Shown here: positions 1 through 5,678 of the stretch, piece by piece
Layout: every line of letters begins with the position of its first letter
Numbering within the stretch: the first letter of the stretch is position 1
Assembly (NCBI RefSeq): GCF_040649515.1
Contig: NZ_JBEZFP010000129.1
Span: 1-26,171 of the forward strand
Length of the DNA stretch: 26,171 nt
DNA from: Yinghuangia elevatio
GTDB taxonomy: Bacteria > Actinomycetota > Actinomycetes > Streptomycetales > Streptomycetaceae
Reading direction: 5' to 3'
Position numbers and translations under genes: made by a program
Notes under the pieces: generated by a model
Told to the model about the DNA's origin: nothing
Databases searched by the model: none
What the model saw: the letters and a program-made list of their open reading frames with translations, nothing else

Positions 1-124
1 GTGACACCTCCATCGCCGAGACGTCGGCGATGTCGCGGGTCATGGTGTCCAGGTCGTCCGCACCGGACTCCGCCGGCGCCGTCGTGCCGGGGGTCTGGTC
101 TGCGGGCTGTGCGCTGTCGGTCAT
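1..124 (-). CDS. DUF1844 family protein, 5' end only
   Basis: The minus strand carries an ATG at 124-122 and an open frame to the window edge, giving 41 codons. The visible protein begins MTDSAQPADQ, continues with a Pro/Thr/Ala-rich acidic stretch and then TMTRDIADVSAMEV at about residues 27-40. That last segment matches what I recall of the start of actinobacterial DUF1844 proteins, which are small, uncharacterised and commonly sit divergent to infC in Streptomyces. The position here, head to head with the infC leader, supports the assignment. The upstream Shine-Dalgarno is weak (GGAT close to the ATG). No function is known to me and the gene is cut by the window, so the call rests on a short match plus synteny. 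Confidence 0.72.
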   Translation of the reverse strand, partial: MTDSAQPADQTPGTTAPAESGADDLDTMTRDIADVSAMEVS

Positions 125-261
125 GCGATCCAGTGTCGGGTATGCGGGGCGCCCGGCCGGACGCGGCCCGGTCGATGCGGGCCGATTCGGAGTGCGGGCC
201 GGTCGTCGCGTACAGTGGTGCTCCGCAACACGCCGCCCGGTGTCCGGTTCGCCCTGCCGGG

Positions 262-270
262 TGGTATTGT
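262..270 (+). promoter_or_regulatory. Candidate extended -10 promoter for infC operon
   Basis: TGGTATTGT fits an extended -10 element (TGn followed by TATTGT). No good -35 hexamer is present 16-18 bases upstream. If used, transcription would begin near 277 and give a leader of about 315 bases. A second weak -10-like TACAGT lies at 211-216. Both are guesses from consensus only. Confidence 0.3.
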
Positions 271-445
271 GGTGCGTCGACCGATCGGGCACGGAAGTGA
301 TGTGCTCGACACGCAAGCGGAGGCTCCGTCTCCCACCTGATCGACCTGGCGGTCGACGGGTCACGGTCCGGCGCGGATCACCTCGGTGGTCCGAGGCGTG
401 GTCTTCCCGTTCGGGAAGAAGCACGCCGGTCGTCGGTGTTATGGA

Positions 446-474
446 GCCTCGCATGCGTCCCATGCGGGGCTTTT
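446..474 (+). terminator. Attenuator-like terminator in the infC leader
   Basis: GCCTCGCATG (446-455) pairs with CATGCGGGGC (461-470), ten base pairs including one G-T wobble, around the loop CGTCC, and is followed directly by TTTT (471-474). This is the classical shape of an intrinsic terminator, and a T-run is rare in such GC-rich DNA. It lies about 117 bases upstream of the infC start and inside the likely transcript, so it is better read as an attenuator than as the end of a gene. No gene ends just upstream on this strand. Confidence 0.6.
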
Positions 475-580
475 CGCATGTCGGGCTCGGAATCGGGCCC
501 GTCGTGCAAGGAGACCCGCACGGTTGACGGTGAGGAGTTACGTGGCCGCGGGACGGAACCGCCGACCACTTCAGGAATCG

Positions 581-593
581 AGGAGGCCCCATC
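581..593 (+). promoter_or_regulatory. infC: infC ribosome binding site and AUC start codon
   Basis: AGGAGG at 581-586 lies four bases before ATC at 591-593. The in-frame stretch from the TGA at 531-533 to this point contains no ATG, GTG, TTG or CTG, so a normal start is not available. Starting at the next in-frame GTG (636) would delete the conserved beginning of IF3. An AUU/AUC-type start is the hallmark of IF3 autoregulation in E. coli, because IF3 itself discriminates against such codons. Confidence 0.8.
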
Positions 594-1268
594 AGCGCCG
601 AGCCCCGCATCAACGACCGGATTCGCGTCCCCGAGGTGCGACTCGTCGGTCCCAGCGGCGAGCAGGTCGGGATCGTTCCGCTTGCCAAGGCCCTGGAGCT
701 TGCCCAGGAGTACGACCTCGACCTCGTCGAGGTCGCGGCCAACGCCAGGCCGCCCGTGTGCAAGCTCATGGACTACGGCAAGTTCAAGTACGAGTCGGCC
801 ATGAAGGCCCGTGAAGCGCGCAAGAACCAGGCGCACACGGTCATCAAGGAGATGAAGCTCCGGCCGAAGATCGACCCGCACGACTACGAGACCAAGAAGG
901 GTCACGTCGAGCGGTTCCTGAAGCAGGGCGACAAGGTCAAGATCACCATCATGTTCCGTGGTCGCGAGCAGTCCCGCCCCGAGCTGGGCTTCCGACTGCT
1001 GAAGCGCCTCTCGGAGGACGTCCAGGAGCTGGGCTTCGTCGAGTCCAGCCCGAAGCAGGACGGCCGCAACATGATCATGGTTCTCGGTCCGCACAAGAAG
1101 AAGACCGAGGCCATGGCCGAGGCTCGTGAGGCCCAGGCCGCCCGCAAGGACGCGCGCCGTGGCTACGAGCAGGGCACGGCCCCGGCCGAGGGCGGCGCCG
1201 AGGCCGAGGAGACCGTGGTCGAGGAGACCGTCGCGACACCTGCTGCGACCCCCGCGGACGAGGGCTGA
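591..1268 (+). CDS. infC: Translation initiation factor IF-3
   Basis: IF3 binds the 30S subunit, prevents early joining of the 50S subunit and proofreads the start codon and initiator tRNA. The 225-residue protein begins SAEPRINDRIRVPEVRLVG after the initiator, the typical IF3 N-domain opening, and continues with PVCKLMDYGKFKYE, the lysine-rich linker and the C-domain (KVKITIMFRGRE, roughly residues 115-130). After about residue 180 there is an Ala/Glu-rich acidic tail, as commonly seen in actinobacterial IF3. The start is set at ATC 591 because no standard start codon is available between the upstream in-frame stop at 531-533 and this point, and a strong AGGAGG precedes it. It is the first gene of an infC-rpmI-rplT operon and is probably autoregulated through its AUC start. 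Confidence 0.96.
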   Translation: MSAEPRINDRIRVPEVRLVGPSGEQVGIVPLAKALELAQEYDLDLVEVAANARPPVCKLMDYGKFKYESAMKAREARKNQAHTVIKEMKLRPKIDPHDYETKKGHVERFLKQGDKVKITIMFRGREQSRPELGFRLLKRLSEDVQELGFVESSPKQDGRNMIMVLGPHKKKTEAMAEAREAQAARKDARRGYEQGTAPAEGGAEAEETVVEETVATPAATPADEG

Positions 1269-1307
1269 CCCCCGGTCGATCCGCGACCCCAAGTTCCACA
1301 CACATCT

Positions 1308-1338
1308 GTGCCTGCCCGGCGGGATGCCGGGCAGGCAC
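1308..1338 (+). promoter_or_regulatory. Strong hairpin between infC and rpmI
   Basis: GTGCCTGCCCGGC (1308-1320) pairs perfectly with GCCGGGCAGGCAC (1326-1338), 13 base pairs around the loop GGGAT. No T-run follows, and the rpmI ribosome binding site (GAGGAGA, 1347-1353) lies just downstream. It may be a partial terminator, an RNA-stability or processing element, or a ribosomal-protein target controlling rpmI-rplT. The sequence does not decide between these. Confidence 0.65.
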
Positions 1339-1363
1339 GGCACGACGAGGAGACAGCGGCGAC

Positions 1364-1558
1364 ATGCCGAAGAACAAGACGCACAGTGGTGCCAGCAAGC
1401 GCTTCAAGATCACCGGCTCCGGCAAGGTGCTCCGCCAGCGCGCCGGTCGCCGTCACCTGCTCGAGCACAAGCCCTCGACGCTGACCCGCCGCCTCGCGGG
1501 CACGGTCGTCGCCGCCCCGGCCGACGCCAAGAAGATCAAGAAGCTGCTCGGCAAGTGA
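1364..1558 (+). CDS. rpmI: 50S ribosomal protein L35
   Basis: This 64-residue basic protein is ribosomal protein L35 of the large subunit. It starts MPKNKTHSGASKRFKITGSG and contains AGRRHLLEHKPSTLTRRL, both diagnostic of L35, and it has the family's usual length. The ATG is preceded by GAGGAG about 11 bases upstream. It lies between infC and rplT in the universal bacterial order and should be co-transcribed with them, although the 95-base gap to infC holds a 13-base-pair hairpin that could set its relative expression. Confidence 0.97.
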   Translation: MPKNKTHSGASKRFKITGSGKVLRQRAGRRHLLEHKPSTLTRRLAGTVVAAPADAKKIKKLLGK

Positions 1559-1675
1559 GCCACGTGCGCCTGCCCCCGCGAGCCTGACGGCGGCGCGGAG
1601 GCGGCGGGCGCCGGTCCCAGTCGTACCCCGGGTCGGGGTCACCACGCCCCGGTCTGAAGTCAAGGAGTTCATCAA

Positions 1676-2062
1676 GTGGCACGCGTCAAGCGGTCGGTCA
1701 ACGCCCAGAAGAAGCGCCGCGTCATCCTGGAGCGCGCGAGCGGTTACCGCGGGCAGCGCTCGCGCCTGTACCGCAAGGCCAAGGAGCAGGTCACCCACTC
1801 CCTGGTCTACAACTACAACGACCGCAAGAAGCGCAAGGGCGACTTCCGTCAGCTGTGGATCCAGCGCATCAACGCCGCTGCCCGCCTGAACGGCATCACC
1901 TACAACCGCTTCATCCAGGGTCTGAAGGCCGCCAGCATCGAGGTGGACCGCAAGATGCTGGCCGAGCTCGCGGTCAACGACCCGACGGCGTTCGCCGCGC
2001 TGGTCGAGGTCGCGCAGAAGGCGCTTCCGGCGGACGTCAACGCGCCGAAGGAAGCCGCCTGA
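1676..2062 (+). CDS. rplT: 50S ribosomal protein L20
   Basis: L20 binds 23S rRNA early in 50S assembly and in several bacteria represses its own operon. The 128-residue protein starts (GTG) ARVKRSVNAQKKRR and contains ASGYRGQRSRLYRKAKEQV and the RKGDFRQLWIQRINAAARLNG segment typical of L20. The GTG start has an excellent AAGGAG at 1662-1667, eight bases away. The last 10-15 residues (VNAPKEAA) are a slight extension beyond the core. It is the last gene of the infC operon and is followed by a hairpin terminator. The 117-base gap after rpmI contains only a small ACCCC/GGGGT stem near 1625-1639. Confidence 0.97.
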   Translation: MARVKRSVNAQKKRRVILERASGYRGQRSRLYRKAKEQVTHSLVYNYNDRKKRKGDFRQLWIQRINAAARLNGITYNRFIQGLKAASIEVDRKMLAELAVNDPTAFAALVEVAQKALPADVNAPKEAA

Positions 2063-2094
2063 TCTCTCGGGCATCCCGGTGGGTCTCCGCACCG

Positions 2095-2121
2095 GACGCC
2101 GCGGCCACGTGCCGCGGCGTC
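2095..2121 (+). terminator. Hairpin terminator after rplT
   Basis: GACGCCGCGGC (2095-2105) and GCCGCGGCGTC (2111-2121) form a perfect 11-base-pair stem around CACGT, about 32 bases after the rplT stop. There is no T-run, which is usual for terminators in high-GC actinomycetes. The next gene starts 74 bases further on with its own ribosome binding site. Confidence 0.6.
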
Positions 2122-2195
2122 GGCGGAGGCCCATCGGTACATCCGGGGCCGGAACAGCCCGCCGCTGGCAGAACGCAGGAGGAACGGTCGCACCC

Positions 2196-3041
2196 ATGGC
2201 GATTCCCGAGCTGACCTCCACCCGCTCACCCCGCGTGGTGGCGGCCCGGCGGCTCGCCAAGCGGGCGTTCCGGGCCGGTGAGCGGCGTTTCCTCGCGGAG
2301 GGCCCGCAGGCCGTACGCGAGGCCGTGGCCCGGCCGGGCACCGCTGTCGAGGTGTACGCCACCGCCGAGACCGCCGAGCGCTACCCCGACATCGTGGCCG
2401 CCGCGGAGGCGTCCGGCGTCCCCGTGCTGCGGGCGAGCGCCGAGGTCGTCGCGGCCGTCAGCCAGACCGTCACGCCGCAGGGCATGGTCGCGCTGTGCCG
2501 GTTCGTCGACGTACCGCTCGCCGAGCTGACCGAGCCGCACGTGCCCGACCTGGTGGCGGTGCTCGCGCACGTACGCGACCCCGGCAACGCCGGAACGGTT
2601 CTGCGCGCCGCGGACGCGGCGGGTGCCGAGGCGGTCGTGCTGACCGACGCGTCCGTGGACCTGTACAACCCGAAGACCGTGCGGGCTTCGGTGGGGAGCC
2701 TGTTCCACCTCCCGGTCGTCGTGGAGGCTCGGGTCGAGGACACCGTCGCGCGGCTGCGCGCGGCCGGGCTGCGCATCCTGGCGGCCGACGGCGCGGGCGC
2801 CGCCGACCTGGACGACGAGTTGGACGCCGGCGGGCTCGACGGGCCGACGGCGTGGATTTTCGGCAACGAGGCGTGGGGCCTCCCTGAGGAGATCCGCGCC
2901 CTCGCCGACGCGGTGGTGCGCGTCCCGATCCACGGGCGCGCGGAGAGTTTGAACCTGGCGACGGCCGCGGCCGTGTGCCTGTATGCGTCCGCGCGGGCGC
3001 AGCGCGGGAGTTCGGGCTGCCGGACGAAGCACGACGGGTAG
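2196..3041 (+). CDS. TrmH/SpoU-family RNA 2'-O-methyltransferase
   Basis: A predicted S-adenosylmethionine-dependent SPOUT-class RNA ribose methyltransferase of 281 residues. Residues 10-85 form an L30e-like substrate-binding domain (RAGERRFLAEGPQAVREA). The catalytic knot has the three SpoU motifs: VRDPGNAGTVLRAADA near 127-142, WIFGNEAWGLP at 220-230 and VRVPIHGRAESLNLATAAAV at 241-260, the last forming the deep trefoil knot. The ATG at 2196 is chosen because homology begins there and GGAGGA lies upstream, although the spacing of about 12 bases is long; the frame is open further upstream. The rplT-downstream location is conserved in Streptomyces. The exact rRNA or tRNA target cannot be read from the sequence. 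Confidence 0.9.
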   Translation: MAIPELTSTRSPRVVAARRLAKRAFRAGERRFLAEGPQAVREAVARPGTAVEVYATAETAERYPDIVAAAEASGVPVLRASAEVVAAVSQTVTPQGMVALCRFVDVPLAELTEPHVPDLVAVLAHVRDPGNAGTVLRAADAAGAEAVVLTDASVDLYNPKTVRASVGSLFHLPVVVEARVEDTVARLRAAGLRILAADGAGAADLDDELDAGGLDGPTAWIFGNEAWGLPEEIRALADAVVRVPIHGRAESLNLATAAAVCLYASARAQRGSSGCRTKHDG

Positions 3042-3096
3042 CGCGGGCGTGCGCCCGCGTACGCCACGGGCGCGCAAGGAAATGTGGCCGCGTGAC

Positions 3097-3190
3097 TGTC
3101 GAGCCTCGCGGCCCGTTGGAGTAGTGTGACCGGCCCGGAGCATCTGCTTCATAGGGGTGTGCCATTCCGTGGGGGGCCCCGGAATGGTGC
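3097..3190 (+). promoter_or_regulatory. Putative promoter and 5'UTR hairpin of PAS kinase gene
   Basis: A possible -10 element TAGTGT lies at 3122-3127, with only a weak -35 candidate (TGTCGA at 3097-3102, 19-base spacer). Downstream, CCATTCCG (3162-3169) and CGGAATGG (3180-3187) form a perfect eight-base-pair stem that extends to 3159/3190 through two wobble pairs, with a ten-base G-rich loop. The hairpin would be in the 5'UTR, about 22 bases before the kinase Shine-Dalgarno (GGAAGG, 3212-3217). Confidence 0.4.
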
Positions 3191-3223
3191 GACTCCTCGG
3201 CCGTGTGGGTCGGAAGGGGGCCG

Positions 3224-4399
3224 ATGAACGTGGACGCGGATCCGTACGGACCGGACGCGCTGGCGGGGCTCGGCGCGGACGCGCTGCCCGACGGCCTGGT
3301 CATCGCCGACGCCGCCGGCGCGGTGTGCCTCTTCAACGCGGCGGCGCAGCGCATCACCGGCATCCGGGCCGAGGACGCGCTCGGCAAACACCTGGGCGAC
3401 GCGCTGCCGTTGGAGGACATCGACGGCCGCCGCTGGTGGGTCTGCACCGACCCGTACGGAGGCCTGGGCATCCGCACCCGCCAGCCGGAGCGCAACCTCG
3501 TGCTGAACGGGCGCGAAGTGCTCGTCACCGCCTCCTACGTGCGCAGGAACGGTGCGAACTCCCCGGTGACACACGTCGTCGTCGCGTTGCGCTGTACGTC
3601 CGCGCGCCGCCGCGGCGAGCGCAACCACGCCGAACTGATCGCGACCGTCGCGCACGAGCTGCGGTCGCCGCTGACCAGCGTCAAGGGCTTCACCGCCACG
3701 CTGCTGCGCAAGTGGGAGCGCTTCACCGACGAGCAGAAGCGCCTGATGCTGGAGACCGTCGACGCCGACGCGGACCGCGTCACCCGCCTGATCACCGAGC
3801 TGCTCGACATCTCCCGCATCGACTCCGGACGCCTGCAACTGCACCGCGAGGTGGTCGACCTGCGCGAGGCGGTCGACCGGCACGTACGCGCGCAGATCGC
3901 CTCCGGGCAGCCGGAGGACCGTTTCCGCGTGCGCTGCGACGAACCGCTCCCGCAGACGTGGATGGACCGCGACAAGCTCGACCAGATCCTCGGCAACCTC
4001 CTGGAAAACGCCGTGCGCCACGGCGCCGGAGCCGTCACCATCGAAATGGTCAGGACCCGCTTCGGCCCGGACGAGGGGCCCGAGGCCGGCGAGGTGCCCG
4101 ACGGGCGCCGCCGCGCCGGTGCCGGAGCCGCGGCCGACGGCGGCACCGCGGAAGTCGGTGACGAAGGGACGGAGATCACGGTGAGCGACGAGGGCCCGGG
4201 TATCCCGGACGAGTTGCTCGGCCGCGTCTTCACGCGCTTCTGGCGCGGCAACCGCCGCGGCGGCACCGGCCTGGGGCTGTACATCGTGAAGGGCCTCGTC
4301 GAGGCGCACGGCGGCACGATCGACGTCGGCCGCGCGGCGTGCGGCGGGGCCAGGTTCCGATTTCGCCTGCCCGCGGGCATGCCGGACGTTCTGGCCTGA
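3224..4399 (+). CDS. Soluble PAS-domain sensor histidine kinase, orphan
   Basis: A 391-residue histidine kinase. Residues about 14-125 form a PAS sensor domain (DGLVIADAAGAVCLFNAAAQ). The dimerisation and phosphoacceptor region carries VAHELRSPLTSVKG with the phosphorylated His at 144. The ATPase domain has the N box (ILGNLLENAVRHG, 255-267), G1 (VSDEGPGIP, 320-328), an F box (FTRFWRG) and G2 (GTGLGLYIVKGLVEAHGG, 347-364). A low-complexity Gly/Ala/Glu-rich insert of about 40 residues (275-315) separates the N and G1 boxes. No transmembrane helix is visible, so it should be cytosolic. No response regulator is encoded nearby. The ATG is chosen for the GGAAGG six bases upstream; an earlier GTG (3203) lacks this. 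The signal sensed is unknown; location before pheS is shared with Streptomyces. Confidence 0.93.
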   Translation: MNVDADPYGPDALAGLGADALPDGLVIADAAGAVCLFNAAAQRITGIRAEDALGKHLGDALPLEDIDGRRWWVCTDPYGGLGIRTRQPERNLVLNGREVLVTASYVRRNGANSPVTHVVVALRCTSARRRGERNHAELIATVAHELRSPLTSVKGFTATLLRKWERFTDEQKRLMLETVDADADRVTRLITELLDISRIDSGRLQLHREVVDLREAVDRHVRAQIASGQPEDRFRVRCDEPLPQTWMDRDKLDQILGNLLENAVRHGAGAVTIEMVRTRFGPDEGPEAGEVPDGRRRAGAGAAADGGTAEVGDEGTEITVSDEGPGIPDELLGRVFTRFWRGNRRGGTGLGLYIVKGLVEAHGGTIDVGRAACGGARFRFRLPAGMPDVLA

Positions 4400-4434
4400 C
4401 CGCGGGCGGTTCCAGGTACGCGGCCCAAACCACC

Positions 4435-4509
4435 TAGACTCGACCCGTCGCCCCGTACTCTCCCGCGGCCCGACGCCGCGAAGCCGGAGTATGAGGCCGC
4501 CCGGCTTCG
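4435..4509 (+). promoter_or_regulatory. Candidate pheST promoter and leader hairpin
   Basis: TAGACT at 4435-4440 is a plausible -10 hexamer, with only a poor -35 (TTCCAG, 4410-4415). The presumed leader contains CGAAGCCGG (4479-4487) and CCGGCTTCG (4501-4509), a perfect nine-base-pair stem with a 13-base loop, ending 48 bases before the pheS ATG. I looked for T-box signatures or a phenylalanine-rich leader peptide and found neither. The promoter part is weak; the stem itself is plain in the sequence. Confidence 0.4.
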
Positions 4510-4556
4510 ACCGGAGACCCCGCGGGCGAGCATCCCTACAGGAGCACTGGAATCAG

Positions 4557-5678
4557 ATGTCGGCACCGAACAAGTCGTACGACCCGGTCGAGGTGGAGTC
4601 GCTGAAACCGGAGGAGGTCGACAAGGCGCGCGATGCGGCACTCGCCGCGTTCGCCGCCGCCGGCGATCTCGACGCCCTTCACGAGGCGAAGATCGCGCAC
4701 ACCGGCGACCGCTCTCCGCTCGCGCTGGCCAACCGCGAGATCGGCGCGCTGCCGCCGCACGCGAAGGCCGAGGCCGGCAAGCGCGTGGGCCAGGCCCGCG
4801 GCGCGGTCAACCAGGCGCTCGCCGCCCGCCGGGCGGAGCTCGAGGCGGAGCGCGACGCGCGCGTCCTCGTCGAGGAGACCGTCGACGTCACGCTGCCGTG
4901 GGACCGCGCCCAGCGCGGCGCGCGGCACCCGCTGACGACCCTCGCGGAGCGCGTCGGCGACGTCTTCGTCGCGATGGGCTACGAGGTTGCCGAGGGTCCC
5001 GAGGTCGAGGCCGAGTGGTACAACTTCGACGCCCTCAACATCGCTCCGGACCACCCCGCCCGCACGATGCAGGACACCTTCTTCGTGCAGGCCGCCGACG
5101 GCACCGCGGACTCGGGCGTCGTGCTGCGCACCCACACCTCGCCGGTGCAGATCCGCACCATGCTCACGCGCACGCCGCCGATCTACGTGATCTGCCCGGG
5201 CCGCGTCTACCGCACCGACGAGCTCGACGCCACGCACACCCCGGTGTTCGGCCAGGTCGAGGGTCTCGCCGTCGACAAGGGCCTGACCATGGCGCATCTC
5301 AAGGGCACCCTGGACCACTTCGCGTCCTCGATGTTCGGCGAGGGCATCGTGACGCGCATGCGCCCGTCGTACTTCCCCTTCACCGAGCCGTCGGCCGAGG
5401 TCGACCTCCAGTGCTTCGTGTGCCGCGGCGCGTCGGTGGGCGACCCCGACAACCCGTGCCGCACCTGCCGGTCCGAGGGCTGGATCGAGTGGGGCGGCTG
5501 CGGCATGGTCAACCCGCGGGTGCTCGTCGCGTGCGGCATCGACCCGGGTGAGTACAGCGGTTTCGCCTTCGGCATGGGACTGGAACGCACGCTGATGTTC
5601 CGTCACAACGTCGAGGACATGCGGGACATGGTCGAGGGTGACGTGCGCTTCACCCTTCCGTTCGGGATGGAGATCTGA
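4557..5678 (+). CDS. pheS: Phenylalanyl-tRNA synthetase alpha subunit
   Basis: The catalytic alpha chain of the alpha2-beta2 enzyme that charges tRNA-Phe. It has 373 residues: an N-terminal coiled-coil arm (about 15-110, ending in RRAELEAERDARV), then the class II catalytic core. Motif 2 is YRTDELDATHTPVFGQVEGL (218-237) and motif 3 is FAFGMGLERTLM (336-347). A Cys cluster (C286/C289 and C301/C304) lies between them, as is usual in actinobacterial PheS. The ATG at 4557 gives the expected start; an AGGAG lies about 12 bases upstream, somewhat far. The stop codon overlaps the pheT ATG by one base (TGATG), so the two subunits should be translationally coupled. Confidence 0.97.
   Translation: MSAPNKSYDPVEVESLKPEEVDKARDAALAAFAAAGDLDALHEAKIAHTGDRSPLALANREIGALPPHAKAEAGKRVGQARGAVNQALAARRAELEAERDARVLVEETVDVTLPWDRAQRGARHPLTTLAERVGDVFVAMGYEVAEGPEVEAEWYNFDALNIAPDHPARTMQDTFFVQAADGTADSGVVLRTHTSPVQIRTMLTRTPPIYVICPGRVYRTDELDATHTPVFGQVEGLAVDKGLTMAHLKGTLDHFASSMFGEGIVTRMRPSYFPFTEPSAEVDLQCFVCRGASVGDPDNPCRTCRSEGWIEWGGCGMVNPRVLVACGIDPGEYSGFAFGMGLERTLMFRHNVEDMRDMVEGDVRFTLPFGMEI

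Larger units (their letters stand above)
125..590 (+). other. Long non-coding infC leader region
   Basis: This 466-base stretch between the divergent DUF1844 gene and infC holds no convincing gene. It contains a run of short perfect stem-loops: TCGACC/GGTCGA at 341-356, CCTCGG/CCGAGG at 381-396, CTTCCCG/CGGGAAG at 403-418, and the terminator-like hairpin at 446-474 listed separately. A candidate extended -10 promoter lies at 262-270. Infected reading frames across it are typical high-GC spurious ORFs. In Bacillus and E. coli the infC-rpmI-rplT leader is a known site of L20- or IF3-based autoregulation, so a structured leader is expected in principle; the actual mechanism here is inferred only. 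Confidence 0.6.

Noticed and set aside
441..527. Small ORF MEPRMRPMRGFSHVG in the infC leader, a possible leader peptide
   Set aside because: It has no Shine-Dalgarno and runs through the terminator-like hairpin; the frame is explained by GC-rich composition.
542..814. GTG-started ORF with GAGGAG upstream, overlapping the start of infC
   Set aside because: The Shine-Dalgarno is reasonable, but the Arg/Pro/Gln-rich product is an out-of-frame shadow of infC with no recognisable domain.
3149..4309. Long minus-strand ORF across the PAS kinase
   Set aside because: The plus strand has a complete kinase with all motifs; the opposite frame is a typical high-GC shadow.
4400..4556. T-box riboswitch before pheS
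   Set aside because: No T-box core sequence or specifier-loop arrangement could be found in the leader.
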